Positions 1 to 7,916 of a DNA stretch of 15,759 nucleotides are shown one piece after another (within the stretch, counting starts at the first letter, position 1; each line of letters starts with the position of its first letter). The stretch spans positions 1 through 15,759 of the forward strand of contig JANYKY010000190.1 of the NCBI GenBank assembly GCA_025357975.1, written 5' to 3'. The notes under the pieces are model-generated. The model worked only from the letters and a program-made list of their open reading frames with translations. It was not told the origin of the DNA and ran no database searches. The stretch comes from Gemmatimonadaceae bacterium. Its GTDB lineage: Bacteria > Gemmatimonadota > Gemmatimonadetes > Gemmatimonadales > Gemmatimonadaceae. Made by a program: the position numbers and the translations under genes.

Positions 1-184
1 GAAGATCGCCGGTCATGCCATCGCCGATGGCACCCCTCATCACCTCGAGCGCGCGTCTCAGCGACGCCCGGATGTTTTCCACCGAACGACCCTGATCCTG
101 CGACTCCAAAGCAAGCGCCACCTCAGAAAGCGACTTTCCACTCGCCTCGGCATCACGAATCGCATCGAGCAATGAGCGGTACAC
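1..184 (-). CDS. sdaAA: L-serine dehydratase, iron-sulfur type, alpha subunit (5' part only)
   Basis: This is the beginning of the catalytic alpha subunit of split Fe-S L-serine ammonia-lyase, which deaminates L-serine to pyruvate and ammonia in the cytoplasm. The gene leaves the window at base 1, so only 61 codons are visible. The translated start reads MYRSLLDAIRDAEASGKSLS and continues with a helical stretch ending in VMRGAIGDGMTGDL. This resembles the helical N-terminus of SdaAA, where the sequence runs into the first conserved Gly-rich segment. The [4Fe-4S]-binding cysteines lie beyond the edge. The start is a GTG at 184-182 that immediately follows the TAG stop of the beta-subunit gene (187-185), so translation is probably coupled and the subunits are made together. 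Identity rests largely on the adjacent beta subunit, because so little of this protein is seen. Confidence 0.85.
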   Translation of the reverse strand, partial: MYRSLLDAIRDAEASGKSLSEVALALESQDQGRSVENIRASLRRALEVMRGAIGDGMTGDL

Positions 185-856
185 CTAGCCGCCGCTCACT
201 TTGTCCAGACGCCGGGCCCAACGAACCCACTCAAGCGACCTGAGCTCATCGCGAACACCCTCGCCGGGCGCCTCGTCACACTCGATTACCATGAACGCGT
301 CACCGCCCTTCTGCTTTCTCGTCAGACGCAACGTCGCAATGTTGATGTCGTGATCGGCCAGAATGCTCGTGATCCGGGCGATAGAGCCCTTCTTGTCTTC
401 AGCTACGAGCGCAATGGTGTGGAAGTTTCCAGTTACTTCGACCGGGTACCCATCGATCTCGGTCACAAGCACGCGGCCAGCACCAAGCGACGACCCCACG
501 AGACAGGCTTTGAGATCGCCCTGCTCCAGAGTCATGCGAACGGTGTTAGGGTGGGCCGAATCCGAAAGAGTCGTCTTCTCGAACCGATAATCGAGGCCCT
601 CCTGCTCCGCGATCTGCAAGGCAGTTCGGATCCGCTCATCGTCGGGGCGAAACCCAAGCAGTCCCGCGACAAGTGCCTTGTCGGTCCCGTGCCCTTCACC
701 CGTCCTGGCGAACGACCCGTGAAGCTCGATCAACGCTGAATGAGGTGTGCCCCCGACAAGGCCTCGAGCCAGAAGGCCAAGCCGGCACGCCCCGGCGGTA
801 TGACTCGACGACGGGCCGACCATGACAGGACCGATAATGTCCAGCAACGATACCAT
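185..856 (-). CDS. sdaAB: L-serine dehydratase, iron-sulfur type, beta subunit
   Basis: This 223-residue protein is the beta subunit of two-chain L-serine ammonia-lyase (serine to pyruvate plus NH3). The N-terminal domain begins SLLDIIGPVMVGPSSSHTAG, with the family motif PSSSHTAG at residues 15-22. The conserved segments GSFARTGEGHGTDKAL (48-62) and SAHPNTVRM (100-108) follow. The C-terminus from about residue 145 to 220 is an ACT domain (FHTIALVAEDKKGSIARITS onwards), the small-molecule-binding module usual in this subunit. The length matches stand-alone SdaAB proteins such as the Bacillus one. The ATG at 856-854 has a GGAGG at 872-868, spaced 11 nt. The gene lies 20 nt after uvrA and abuts sdaAA, so the three genes are probably co-transcribed. 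The function is clear; the link to uvrA is probably only positional. Confidence 0.95.
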   Translation of the reverse strand: MVSLLDIIGPVMVGPSSSHTAGACRLGLLARGLVGGTPHSALIELHGSFARTGEGHGTDKALVAGLLGFRPDDERIRTALQIAEQEGLDYRFEKTTLSDSAHPNTVRMTLEQGDLKACLVGSSLGAGRVLVTEIDGYPVEVTGNFHTIALVAEDKKGSIARITSILADHDINIATLRLTRKQKGGDAFMVIECDEAPGEGVRDELRSLEWVRWARRLDKVSGG

Positions 857-876
857 ATAGTAGTGGGCCTCCGGTT

Positions 877-3714
877 TCAGCCCGCCTTTCGGCGCAACTT
901 GGTGCCCAGCAATGGACGCAGGAATTGGCCCGTATACGATTCCGGTACCTCGGCAACCTCTTCTGGTGTTCCGCTCGCGACCACCATTCCTCCGCGGAAA
1001 CCGCCATCCGGACCAAGATCAACGATCCAGTCCGCCGTCTTGATCACGTCGAGATTATGCTCAATCACCAACACTGTATTCCCACGCTCGACCAATCGGT
1101 GAAGCACCTCGAGGAGCATCCTCACATCTTCAAAATGCAATCCGGTGGTCGGCTCGTCGAGAATGTAGAACGTCCGTCCGGTATCCCGCTTCGACAATTC
1201 AGTCGCCAGCTTGACCCGTTGCGCCTCTCCCCCAGACAAGGTCGTCGCGCTCTGTCCCAGGTGGATGTAGCCGAGACCGACGTCGTTGAGCGTGAAGAGC
1301 TTTTGGAAAATGCGCGGCTGGTTCTCAAAGAAGGCCAGCGCGTCCTCAACTGTCAGATCGAGAACATCCGCGATACTCAACCCGCGGAAACGCACCTCGA
1401 GGGTCTCCCGATTATAGCGCTTCCCTTTGCAGACGTCGCAAGGAACGTAGACGTCCGGTAGAAAGTGCATTTCGATCTTGAGAAGCCCGTCACCTTCACA
1501 CGCTTCGCAGCGGCCGCCCTTCACATTGAATGAAAAGCGGCCCGGACCGTATCCGCGGATCTTCGCTTCAGGCATTTCCGCGAACAGCTCGCGAATTGGC
1601 GTAAACAGACCTGTATACGTGGCCGGATTAGATCTTGGCGTGCGTCCAATCGGGCTTTGATCGATATCGATGACTTTGTCGATGTGATGCAAGCCGGTGA
1701 TGCGGTCGTGAGCACCGGGGACAACGCGCGCCCTGTAAAAATGCCGCGCGAGCGCGTTGTGAAGAATGTCTTCAATCAGCGTCGACTTTCCCGAGCCGGA
1801 CACACCGGTAATCGCGACGAACACCCCGAGAGGAATGTCGGCGTTGACGTTCCGAAGGTTGTGCTCGCGCGCGCCCTCGATGCGAATCATCCTTGCTGGG
1901 TCCGCCGGACGCCGTTGATCCGGTATGGGAATGAACATCTCGCCGCGTAAATATTTTCCCGTAATCGAAGTCGGATGCGCCGCAACTTCATCGAATGTGC
2001 CCTCGGCGATTACCAATCCGCCATGCTTCCCCGCGCCAGGACCAAGATCGATCAGATAGTCAGCCTCACGCATGGTCTCTTCATCGTGCTCAACGACAAT
2101 GACGGTGTTGCCGAGATCGCGGAGATGTCGAAGTGTTGAGAGAAGACGTGCGTTGTCGCGCTGATGCAGGCCGATCGACGGCTCGTCGAGAATGTAAAGC
2201 ACACCTACGAGCCGCGACCCGATTTGCGTCGCAAGCCGGATGCGCTGAGCTTCTCCGCCGGACAGCGATTCGGCAGATCGTCCAAGCGTTAGATAGTCGA
2301 GTCCAACATCGTTCAGGAAACGAAGACGTTCCCTGATTTCCTTTAGAATCGGCCCCGCGATATCTGCGTCGAGTCCAGGACTGTTGTTTTCACGAACAGG
2401 CACCGACTCGAAGAAACTGAGAGCGCCGGTGATCGGCAGCTCCGACACTTCGCCGATGTTCTTGTCGGCGATCGTGACTGCGAGCGATTCAGCCTTGAGA
2501 CGACGTCCATGACACGTTGTGCAAGGGCGCGCCTGCATGTAGTCGTCGAGACCGATGCGAATCGAATCCGACTCGGTTTCGTTGTATCGGCGCTGAACGT
2601 TCGCGATCACGCCTTCCCACTTCCCCGCGACGTCGCTTTTTCCACCTCGCTTGCCCGAAGATCCGTACAGCATCACATCGCGCGTATGCTGTGAGAGATC
2701 CCCCCATGGTGCATTGAGCGAAAACTGGAATTGCTTCGCCAATCCCGGCAGAATCACCTTACGCAGATAGCCATCGGGCTCGCCCCACGGAAGAATGACG
2801 CCTTCGAGAATAGAGATGCTCGCGTCGCCGAGTATCAGTTGCTCGCTTACCTCGCGCCGAACGCCAAGTCCGCCGCAATCAGGGCAGGCTCCGAATGGTG
2901 AGTTAAAGGAGAAGTGACGCGGCTCGAGCTCAGGCAGAGAGATGCCACAGACAGGGCAACCGTATTTCTCCGAGAACAGGTGCGTCGTATGATCGTCCTG
3001 CCGCGAGACTTCGATCAGCCCGTCCGAGAGTTTCAGAGCTGTTTCAACCGAGTCGGCCAGGCGCGCGCGATCTTCGGCGCGAACAGCGAGCCGGTCAACC
3101 ACCACGGAAATGCTGTGATTCAGCTTTCGATTCAACTTCGGCGGACTGGCGACTTCGACAAGCTCCCCATCCACGTAAGCGCGGACGAATCCCTGCTTTC
3201 GCGCAGATTCGAAGAGCTCCTTGAATTCGCCCTTTCGTCCGCGAACCAGCGGTGCAAGAATCTCGATCTTCGATCCTTCTGGCCAGCTGAGGATGGACCC
3301 GGCGATCTGTCCAGCGCTTTGCTTTTCAACAGGGCGGCCGCAATTAGCGCAGTGTGGCGTGCCCGCCCGAGCGTAGAGAAGTCGCAGGTAGTCGTAAACC
3401 TCGGTGACTGTCCCAACGGTCGAGCGCGGATTATGCCCGGCCGTCTTCTGCTCGATGGAGATCGCCGGCGAAAGCCCTTCGATCGAGTCTACATCAGGCT
3501 TTTCCATGAGGCCGAGAAACTGGCGCGCATATGCCGACAGTGACTCGACGTACCGGCGCTGGCCTTCGGCGTAAATGGTATCGAACGCGAGCGACGACTT
3601 TCCTGACCCGGACAGGCCAGTGATGACGGTCAGCCGGTCGCGCGGGATGGTAACGTCGATGTTGCGGAGGTTGTGCTCGCGCGCACCGCGGACGATCAGC
3701 GCTTCTTCTGGCAT
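877..3714 (-). CDS. uvrA: excinuclease ABC subunit A
   Basis: UvrA is the damage-recognition ATPase of nucleotide excision repair. It forms a dimer, loads UvrB on distorted DNA and acts in the cytoplasm. The 945-residue protein (E. coli UvrA is 940) has both ABC modules. The first has Walker [10 protein letters not shown] at residues 33-41, the UvrB-interaction insert with [11 protein letters not shown], a zinc site ([16 protein letters not shown] then CPDCGG) and the signature [15 protein letters not shown]. The second has GVSGSGKST, the zinc finger CEACEGDG...[10 protein letters not shown], and the signature [18 protein letters not shown], followed by [14 protein letters not shown]. The open frame continues to 3921, but that extension is unlike UvrA and overlaps cutA. 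The ATG at 3714, giving [18 protein letters not shown], fits the family start. No strong ribosome binding site is visible. sdaAB follows 20 nt downstream. A dyad at 3764-3783 in the upstream gap could be a regulatory site. Confidence 0.98.
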   Translation of the reverse strand: MPEEALIVRGAREHNLRNIDVTIPRDRLTVITGLSGSGKSSLAFDTIYAEGQRRYVESLSAYARQFLGLMEKPDVDSIEGLSPAISIEQKTAGHNPRSTVGTVTEVYDYLRLLYARAGTPHCANCGRPVEKQSAGQIAGSILSWPEGSKIEILAPLVRGRKGEFKELFESARKQGFVRAYVDGELVEVASPPKLNRKLNHSISVVVDRLAVRAEDRARLADSVETALKLSDGLIEVSRQDDHTTHLFSEKYGCPVCGISLPELEPRHFSFNSPFGACPDCGGLGVRREVSEQLILGDASISILEGVILPWGEPDGYLRKVILPGLAKQFQFSLNAPWGDLSQHTRDVMLYGSSGKRGGKSDVAGKWEGVIANVQRRYNETESDSIRIGLDDYMQARPCTTCHGRRLKAESLAVTIADKNIGEVSELPITGALSFFESVPVRENNSPGLDADIAGPILKEIRERLRFLNDVGLDYLTLGRSAESLSGGEAQRIRLATQIGSRLVGVLYILDEPSIGLHQRDNARLLSTLRHLRDLGNTVIVVEHDEETMREADYLIDLGPGAGKHGGLVIAEGTFDEVAAHPTSITGKYLRGEMFIPIPDQRRPADPARMIRIEGAREHNLRNVNADIPLGVFVAITGVSGSGKSTLIEDILHNALARHFYRARVVPGAHDRITGLHHIDKVIDIDQSPIGRTPRSNPATYTGLFTPIRELFAEMPEAKIRGYGPGRFSFNVKGGRCEACEGDGLLKIEMHFLPDVYVPCDVCKGKRYNRETLEVRFRGLSIADVLDLTVEDALAFFENQPRIFQKLFTLNDVGLGYIHLGQSATTLSGGEAQRVKLATELSKRDTGRTFYILDEPTTGLHFEDVRMLLEVLHRLVERGNTVLVIEHNLDVIKTADWIVDLGPDGGFRGGMVVASGTPEEVAEVPESYTGQFLRPLLGTKLRRKAG

Positions 3715-3763
3715 AGCTTCGTAAGTTGACGGGTTACACCCTTCAAGACAAGCTGGAGTGAAC

Positions 3764-3783
3764 TGCGAATCCCGGTATTCGCA
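3764..3783. promoter_or_regulatory. 20-bp dyad in the uvrA/cutA divergent gap (possible operator)
   Basis: The arms TGCGAAT (3764-3770) and ATTCGCA (3777-3783) are exact reverse complements, and the middle C-CCGG-T is itself symmetric except for one pair. The element is therefore a 20-bp palindrome with a single mismatch. It lies 50 bp upstream of the uvrA start and about 70 bp upstream of cutA. Its symmetry suggests a binding site for a dimeric regulator. An SOS (LexA-type) role is conceivable because uvrA is an SOS gene in many bacteria. However, the motif is not the CGAAC-N4-GTTCG or CTGT-N8-ACAG box. A chance hairpin cannot be excluded. Confidence 0.4.
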
Positions 3784-3795
3784 ATCGGAAAAGCA

Positions 3796-3824
3796 GTGAC
3801 CCCGCCGACCGCAACTCGTATTAT
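3796..3824 (+). promoter_or_regulatory. candidate sigma70-type promoter for cutA
   Basis: GTGACC at 3796-3801 (4 of 6 matches to TTGACA) and TATTAT at 3819-3824 (5 of 6 matches to TATAAT) are separated by 17 bp. This would start transcription near 3831 and leave a leader of about 23 nt before the TTG of cutA. It would serve the plus-strand cluster of cutA, the unknown gene and the ABC pair. The call rests on consensus matching only. Confidence 0.35.
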
Positions 3825-3853
3825 GTTCGACCACTCCTAAGCGGAATCCAAGT

Positions 3854-4189
3854 TTGTCGCATACTGACGCAGTCGTCGTTCTCACTACAATCGCCAATAC
3901 CGATGAGGCCGTGAACCTCATTCGCGAGCTTCTCGATCGACGGCTGATCGCCTGCGGTACCGTTCACGGCGGAGCGCGGTCCATCTACCGGTGGGAAGGC
4001 AAGATCGCAGACGAACAGGAAGCCGTTGTAATGCTGAAGACGCGTTCGGGCTGCATCGAGGGCCTGCGACGCGCGTTTGCGGAGCTGCATCCGTACAAAG
4101 TGCCCGAGCTTCTCGCGATACCAGTGACCGGTGGCCTCGAGCGATACCTTGGATGGATCAACAGCGAGACCAGCCTGACGCTGTCGTGA
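3854..4189 (+). CDS. cutA: CutA1 family divalent-cation tolerance protein
   Basis: This 111-residue protein belongs to the CutA1 family of small, very stable trimers linked to copper and other divalent-cation tolerance; their biochemical role is still debated. The whole fold is recognisable. It has an N-terminal beta strand ([14 protein letters not shown]), then [12 protein letters not shown], the hallmark block [20 protein letters not shown] at residues 43-62, and the C-terminal [14 protein letters not shown] (79-91) followed by YLGWI. No upstream in-frame ATG exists, so the start is the TTG at 3854, which gives the usual family N-terminus. The ribosome binding site is weak. The stop TGA (4187-4189) overlaps the GTG start of the next gene, which suggests translational coupling. 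The protein has no signal peptide, so a cytoplasmic location is expected. It is divergent from uvrA. Confidence 0.93.
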   Translation: MSHTDAVVVLTTIANTDEAVNLIRELLDRRLIACGTVHGGARSIYRWEGKIADEQEAVVMLKTRSGCIEGLRRAFAELHPYKVPELLAIPVTGGLERYLGWINSETSLTLS

Positions 4190-5082
4190 ACCGCAAAGTC
4201 ATTGGAATTACCGTCGTAGCTCTGTGGCTGATAGGGTTGGGCCTTCTGTACAAGCGCAACGGAACGCATGCGCCCGAGCAAACTCTCGCCGAGGCGGGAA
4301 TGCACGTCTCGCCGGACACTTACTACTACCTGTTGCAGCAGTCGGGTGTCCAGATAGGCGCAGCCTCATCGACGGTCGATACGACGAAAGACAGGATCCT
4401 CTCGGTAGATTTCGTGCGCGGCGCGATTCCAGTTGGCAACACCGTCCTCAAGCTCGAGGCGCGCTCCGAAGCGCGGTTCACCCGGGGGCTCAGGCTACGC
4501 GATTTCGTGATCCGGGCTGTTGCAGGCCCCACCCCGTTCACGTTGCGCGGAGTTGTTCAGGAAGGCGAAGACAAGACTTTGAGGGTCACTGCAACCAACG
4601 ACAAGGGCAAGCCAATCACCCAGGAATCAGTGCCTCAACTGCCGGTGTTCGTTCCAACAATGGCACCGCTTCCACTCATGCTCAAAGCGCAGCCAAAAAT
4701 CGGCGATTCAATCTCCGTTGCGATTTTCAACCCGATATCCCGCACAGTTCAACCGGCGACGCTCAGGATCGAATCAGATTCCCTCTTTCTCGTCCCTGAC
4801 AGCGCGTCGCTCGATTCCGCGACAGGCAAGTGGGTGAAGTTTCGACAAACCTCTATTCGCGGCTGGCGTATCGGAGGAAAAAATGCGCCTGTGACCGTCT
4901 GGGTCGATGCATCCGGACGACTTCTGGCCGCAAGCGAGCCGGGCGGAATCTCATTGTCTCGCACTACGTTCGAATTGTCGTTCGGCAACTGGAAAATCGA
5001 TCATTCTCCGAAGGCGGATACTGTGGCAATGCCCGGAAAGACAGCACTTCCGGCAAAGTCGAAGTCGACGCCGAAAACTTAG
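4186..5082 (+). CDS. membrane-anchored protein of unknown function (298 aa)
   Basis: I do not recognise a named family. The GTG at 4186 overlaps the cutA stop (GTGA) and gives [20 protein letters not shown], which is a short basic N-terminus and one membrane helix at about residues 5-22, with no lipobox Cys. The rest should be outside the cytoplasm. It is rich in alternating beta-type segments, with YYYLLQQSGVQIGAASSTVD at 46-65, a proline-rich turn VPQLPVFVPTMAPLPLMLKA near 149-168, and a final VTVWVDASGRLLAASEPGG. The pattern GVQIGAASST...VWVDASGRLL...SRTTFEL recalls the beta-rich regions that precede transglutaminase-like domains in some secreted proteins, but no such enzyme domain or catalytic residues are visible. 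A Lys/Pro/Ala-rich tail ends the protein. The open frame could extend upstream to 3991, but that would overlap cutA by 199 nt. An ABC exporter starts 40 nt downstream, so a role with that transporter is an inference. Confidence 0.8.
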   Translation: MNRKVIGITVVALWLIGLGLLYKRNGTHAPEQTLAEAGMHVSPDTYYYLLQQSGVQIGAASSTVDTTKDRILSVDFVRGAIPVGNTVLKLEARSEARFTRGLRLRDFVIRAVAGPTPFTLRGVVQEGEDKTLRVTATNDKGKPITQESVPQLPVFVPTMAPLPLMLKAQPKIGDSISVAIFNPISRTVQPATLRIESDSLFLVPDSASLDSATGKWVKFRQTSIRGWRIGGKNAPVTVWVDASGRLLAASEPGGISLSRTTFELSFGNWKIDHSPKADTVAMPGKTALPAKSKSTPKT

Positions 5083-5122
5083 TGCTTTACCCACAGGGCA
5101 CTCTGTTCGTCATACGAGGGCC

Positions 5123-5881
5123 ATGATACAACTCAACGCACTCACGAAACGTTACGGATCATTCACGGCCGTAGACGCACTTGACCTGACTGTCCCCAAA
5201 GGCGAGCTCTTCGGATTTCTTGGTCCCAACGGAGCCGGAAAAACAACGACGCTCAGAATGATTGCTGGAATTCTCCGGCCGTCATCGGGCACCGTGCACA
5301 TCGGTGGCATCGACGTTTCAAAGAATCCGATCGCCGCGAAAGCCGTTCTCGGATATATCCCGGACAGACCGTTCATCTACGAAAAGCTCACTGGCGCCGA
5401 GTTTCTTCGCTTTGTCGCCGGGCTCTACAGCCAGAATGGAAAGGACATCGAACATCGCGGTCACGAGCTGCTGAGCTTGTTCGACCTCGACAACTGGCGC
5501 GACGAGCTCGTCGAGAGCTACAGTCACGGGATGCGCCAGAAACTGATCATCGCCAGCGCATTCATTCACAAGCCCGATGTGATCGTCGTCGATGAGCCAA
5601 TGGTTGGTCTCGATCCGAAGGCCGCGCGAATCCTGAAGGATCTTTTCGGCGAGTATACGCGCCGCGGACACACCATCATGATGTCCACGCACACGCTCGA
5701 AGTCGCGGAGACGATGTGCGACCGTATTGGCATCATCCAGGGCGGAAAAATTCGTGCTCTAGGAACGATGGCCGACCTGCGAGCGAGCTCTGCGAACGGC
5801 ACTGAAGGTCTCGAGCAGATTTTCCTGAAACTCACCGGCGAAAACGCCGCGCGCGAGTTTGTGGATGTGCTCGATGCCTGA
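5123..5881 (+). CDS. ABC transporter ATP-binding protein (ABC-2 exporter type)
   Basis: This 252-residue ATPase drives the adjacent membrane permease. All nucleotide-binding motifs are present. They are Walker A GPNGAGKT at residues 34-41, signature SYSHGMRQK at 132-140, Walker B VIVVDEP at 153-159, D-loop GLDP at 162-165 and the switch His190 in STHTLE. The Q-loop position reads GYIPDRPFIYEKLT, with Asp instead of Gln, as is common in ABC-2 (drug, Nod-factor or bacteriocin exporter) ATPases that read YLPE or YIPD. The frame is open upstream, but the ATG at 5123 gives the canonical start MIQLNALTKRYGSFTAVDAL and is preceded by GAGGG. The gene lies 40 nt after the unknown anchored protein and overlaps the permease gene by 8 nt. 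It is too long and too unlike CcmA to be the heme-exporter ATPase. Substrate unknown. Confidence 0.93.
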   Translation: MIQLNALTKRYGSFTAVDALDLTVPKGELFGFLGPNGAGKTTTLRMIAGILRPSSGTVHIGGIDVSKNPIAAKAVLGYIPDRPFIYEKLTGAEFLRFVAGLYSQNGKDIEHRGHELLSLFDLDNWRDELVESYSHGMRQKLIIASAFIHKPDVIVVDEPMVGLDPKAARILKDLFGEYTRRGHTIMMSTHTLEVAETMCDRIGIIQGGKIRALGTMADLRASSANGTEGLEQIFLKLTGENAAREFVDVLDA

Positions 5882-7568
5882 GGCGACTGACGGGGCGACG
5901 TTCATGCACCTGCTCTGGCCGAAATGGCAGAGCATGCGGACTCGCGCGATAAAGAAACGCACTGGCGCAGTTGGCCGGCTCACGCTCCTTGGCATTCTCG
6001 GCTTCGCGTTCTGGGGATTCATCTTCGCGATCCTCTATCGCCTGCTCGTTTATTTTCGCGGGATATCCGAAATCGGTCCTCTGCTCGCGGGCAAGCTGCT
6101 CGGTTTAGTTCTTGTAAGTTTTTTTGGAATGCTCCTGCTGTCGAACGTCATCTCGGCGCTGTCCACATTCTTCCTCGCGAAAGATCTTGACCTGCTTGTT
6201 GCTGGGCCGGTTGACTGGTTGCGACTCTACGCCGCGAAGCTCGTTGAAACGTGCGCGTACTCGAGCTGGATGGTCGTGCTGATGGCCGTTCCCTTGTTCA
6301 CGGCGTACGGCGTTGCCTATCACGGCGGCCCGATGTTCATACTCGTTGTTATCAGTACGTTCGTTCCATTCCTGATGGTGCCGACAGTGCTTGGCTCCGC
6401 GATCACTCTCGTTCTCGTCAATATTTTCCCCGCTCGCCGCACAAAAGACCTCCTCAGTGTGATCGCAGTGCTCTCGGCCGGCGGAGTCATACTGCTATTT
6501 CGGCTGATGCGTCCGGAACAACTCGCGCGACCGGAAGGCTTTCGCTCGCTCATCGAGTTCATCTCCGTTCTCAAGACACCGACGTCGCCGTGGCTACCGA
6601 GCGAGTGGGTGCAGACCTCCATCATGAGCTATCTCGGCGAAGAGCCCGATGTGCTGCCACTCTACCTGCTATGGTCAACCGCCGCGGCGTTGATCGTTAT
6701 CGGAGCTTTACTGCAGCGGGCGCTGTACGCCAAGGGTTACACGAAAGCACAGGAAAGCGGCGACCGCTGGGTAAGGCAGAGCGCATTCTCCGGCCTGTTC
6801 CAGAAAATGCTCGCGCCACTCGGCCTCGTGAGACGCGAGCTCATCATGAAAGAAGTCAGGCTCTTTTTTCGTGACACGACTCAATGGTCACAGCTCATTC
6901 TCCTCGGTGTCCTCGTAATCGTCTACATCTTCAACATCAAGTTCCTGCCGACTCGCGGCGAAGGCGTATCGTTCTTCATCTCCAACCTGATTCCGTTCCT
7001 GAATCTTGTTCTCGCCGGATTCGTTCTCGCGTCGATCGCAGCACGTTTCATTTTTCCGGGAATCAGTCTCGAAGGCAGGACTATGTGGCTGTTGAGATCC
7101 AGTCCGCTGGCAATGCGCGAGCTTCTGTGGTCGAAGTTCTGGGTCGGCTTGATTCCACTCCTGTTCTTCGCGCTTGCATTGGTCCTGACCACCGGGATTC
7201 TGATGCACGTAACGAACTTCATCATGGCCGTTTCAGTTCTGACGATAACAATGATGACGTTCGCGATCGCGGGGCTCGCTGTTGGTTTCGGAACGCTGTT
7301 CCCGAGGTTCGAGACAGAGAATGCGGCGCAGATTCCAACGTCCTTCGGCGGATTGCTGTTCATGATGGGGTCGATCGTGATGATTGGGTGTGTCATCACA
7401 CTCGAAGCACGGCCAGTCTTTACTTACCTGGCATCGAAGTCGTTCGGCGCAAAGCAGGATCCGATGGAGATGGTGCTCGGATTTGGCCTCGCCGCAGTCG
7501 TGTGTATCGTTGCCACTATCGTCCCGCTTAACATCGCCCGAAAGAGGCTGGAAAGTCTTGAGGTCTAG
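5874..7568 (+). CDS. ABC-2-like multi-spanning permease (putative exporter)
   Basis: This 564-residue integral membrane protein has about 12 predicted membrane helices (near residues 36-60, 70-100, 130-150, 153-184, 193-211, 261-283, 337-357, 366-392, 421-443, 448-476, 487-510 and 531-552). A soluble loop with basic and acidic residues around 285-335 splits it into two halves of about six helices each, suggesting a fused pair of ABC-2 half-permeases. The block FPGISLEGRTMWLLRSSPLA (394-413) followed by a helix resembles the SLEG...W-L-L-SP segment of putative ABC exporter permeases. The start is uncertain. ATG 5874 overlaps the ATPase stop by 8 nt; ATG 5904, TTG 5859 and ATG 5865 are alternatives. 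With the ATPase it should form one exporter; the cargo cannot be told from sequence. The gene ends 3 bp before the convergent gene. Confidence 0.87.
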   Translation: MPEATDGATFMHLLWPKWQSMRTRAIKKRTGAVGRLTLLGILGFAFWGFIFAILYRLLVYFRGISEIGPLLAGKLLGLVLVSFFGMLLLSNVISALSTFFLAKDLDLLVAGPVDWLRLYAAKLVETCAYSSWMVVLMAVPLFTAYGVAYHGGPMFILVVISTFVPFLMVPTVLGSAITLVLVNIFPARRTKDLLSVIAVLSAGGVILLFRLMRPEQLARPEGFRSLIEFISVLKTPTSPWLPSEWVQTSIMSYLGEEPDVLPLYLLWSTAAALIVIGALLQRALYAKGYTKAQESGDRWVRQSAFSGLFQKMLAPLGLVRRELIMKEVRLFFRDTTQWSQLILLGVLVIVYIFNIKFLPTRGEGVSFFISNLIPFLNLVLAGFVLASIAARFIFPGISLEGRTMWLLRSSPLAMRELLWSKFWVGLIPLLFFALALVLTTGILMHVTNFIMAVSVLTITMMTFAIAGLAVGFGTLFPRFETENAAQIPTSFGGLLFMMGSIVMIGCVITLEARPVFTYLASKSFGAKQDPMEMVLGFGLAAVVCIVATIVPLNIARKRLESLEV

Positions 7569-7571
7569 GCT

Positions 7572-7916
7572 TTAGCGGGAAACAGGATTCCCGCAGTTGG
7601 AACAGAATTCGGCGTCAGCTTCGGGGCGAGGACCGCAGGCGTCGCAAACAGCGGCGCCCGAGCGCATTACGGCTAAAGCGCGCCGTGTATAGGACTCCTT
7701 GAGCTGACTGTAGTCGGAATCGGAAAGCTTGCCGGTTGCGCGATCGAATTCGATTTCACGCAATGCATCGACTGCCGTGTTTTGTGAGGGATCGCGAACA
7801 TCATTGGTAAGAATTCCGCGCGCGCTGTTCAATGTGCCATCTCCTGCGAGCAGCGGATAAAGCACGAATGACAGTGCGACGAGCGCGAGGAGCGTTCCGG
7901 CGATGAGCGGGTTCAG
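7572..7916 (-). CDS. CcmI-like membrane protein with C-terminal zinc ribbon
   Basis: This short (114 aa) last gene of the cytochrome c maturation block has three parts. One membrane helix lies at residues 2-23 (NPLIAGTLLALVALSFVLYP). A helical segment ALREIEFDRATGKLSDSDYS (51-70) followed by QLKESYTRR resembles the N-terminal part of CcmI, the apocytochrome chaperone subunit. A zinc ribbon CDAC-X10-CSNC (91-108) ends the protein. The TPR domain of full CcmI is absent. The best start is CTG at 7916-7914, which overlaps the upstream TGA as CTGA and leaves only the helix as the N-terminus. The alternative, an ATG at 8018, would overlap ccmH by 106 nt and add a Cys/Arg-rich, non-homologous stretch. 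The ribbon would face the cytoplasm or periplasm depending on topology, and the N-terminus-in arrangement of CcmI would put it outside. The CcmI relation is an inference from short similarity and context. Confidence 0.75.
   Translation of the reverse strand: MNPLIAGTLLALVALSFVLYPLLAGDGTLNSARGILTNDVRDPSQNTAVDALREIEFDRATGKLSDSDYSQLKESYTRRALAVMRSGAAVCDACGPRPEADAEFCSNCGNPVSR
7575..7594. terminator. hairpin at the convergent gene ends (weak bidirectional terminator candidate)
   Basis: GCGGGAA (7575-7581) and TTCCCGC (7588-7594) form a perfect 7-bp stem with a 6-nt loop. The hairpin is placed 6 bp after the permease stop and lies within the last codons of the convergent zinc-ribbon gene. Neither side has a long T-run, so this is not a textbook Rho-independent terminator. 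Its position between convergent genes 3 bp apart makes a role in 3'-end formation reasonable. Confidence 0.4.

Noticed and set aside
2914..3543. 209-codon plus-strand open frame opposite uvrA
   Set aside because: It is antisense to the well-conserved UvrA coding sequence, and its translation resembles no family. It is a high-GC shadow frame.
3715..3921. Upstream extension of the uvrA frame by 69 residues
   Set aside because: The added sequence is unlike any UvrA N-terminus and would overlap the cutA start. The ATG at 3714 gives the family start.
5123..7568. ABC pair as CcmA/CcmB heme exporter
   Set aside because: It is on the opposite strand to the ccm genes. The permease has about 12 helices and 564 residues, far larger than CcmB, and the ATPase matches ABC-2 exporters.
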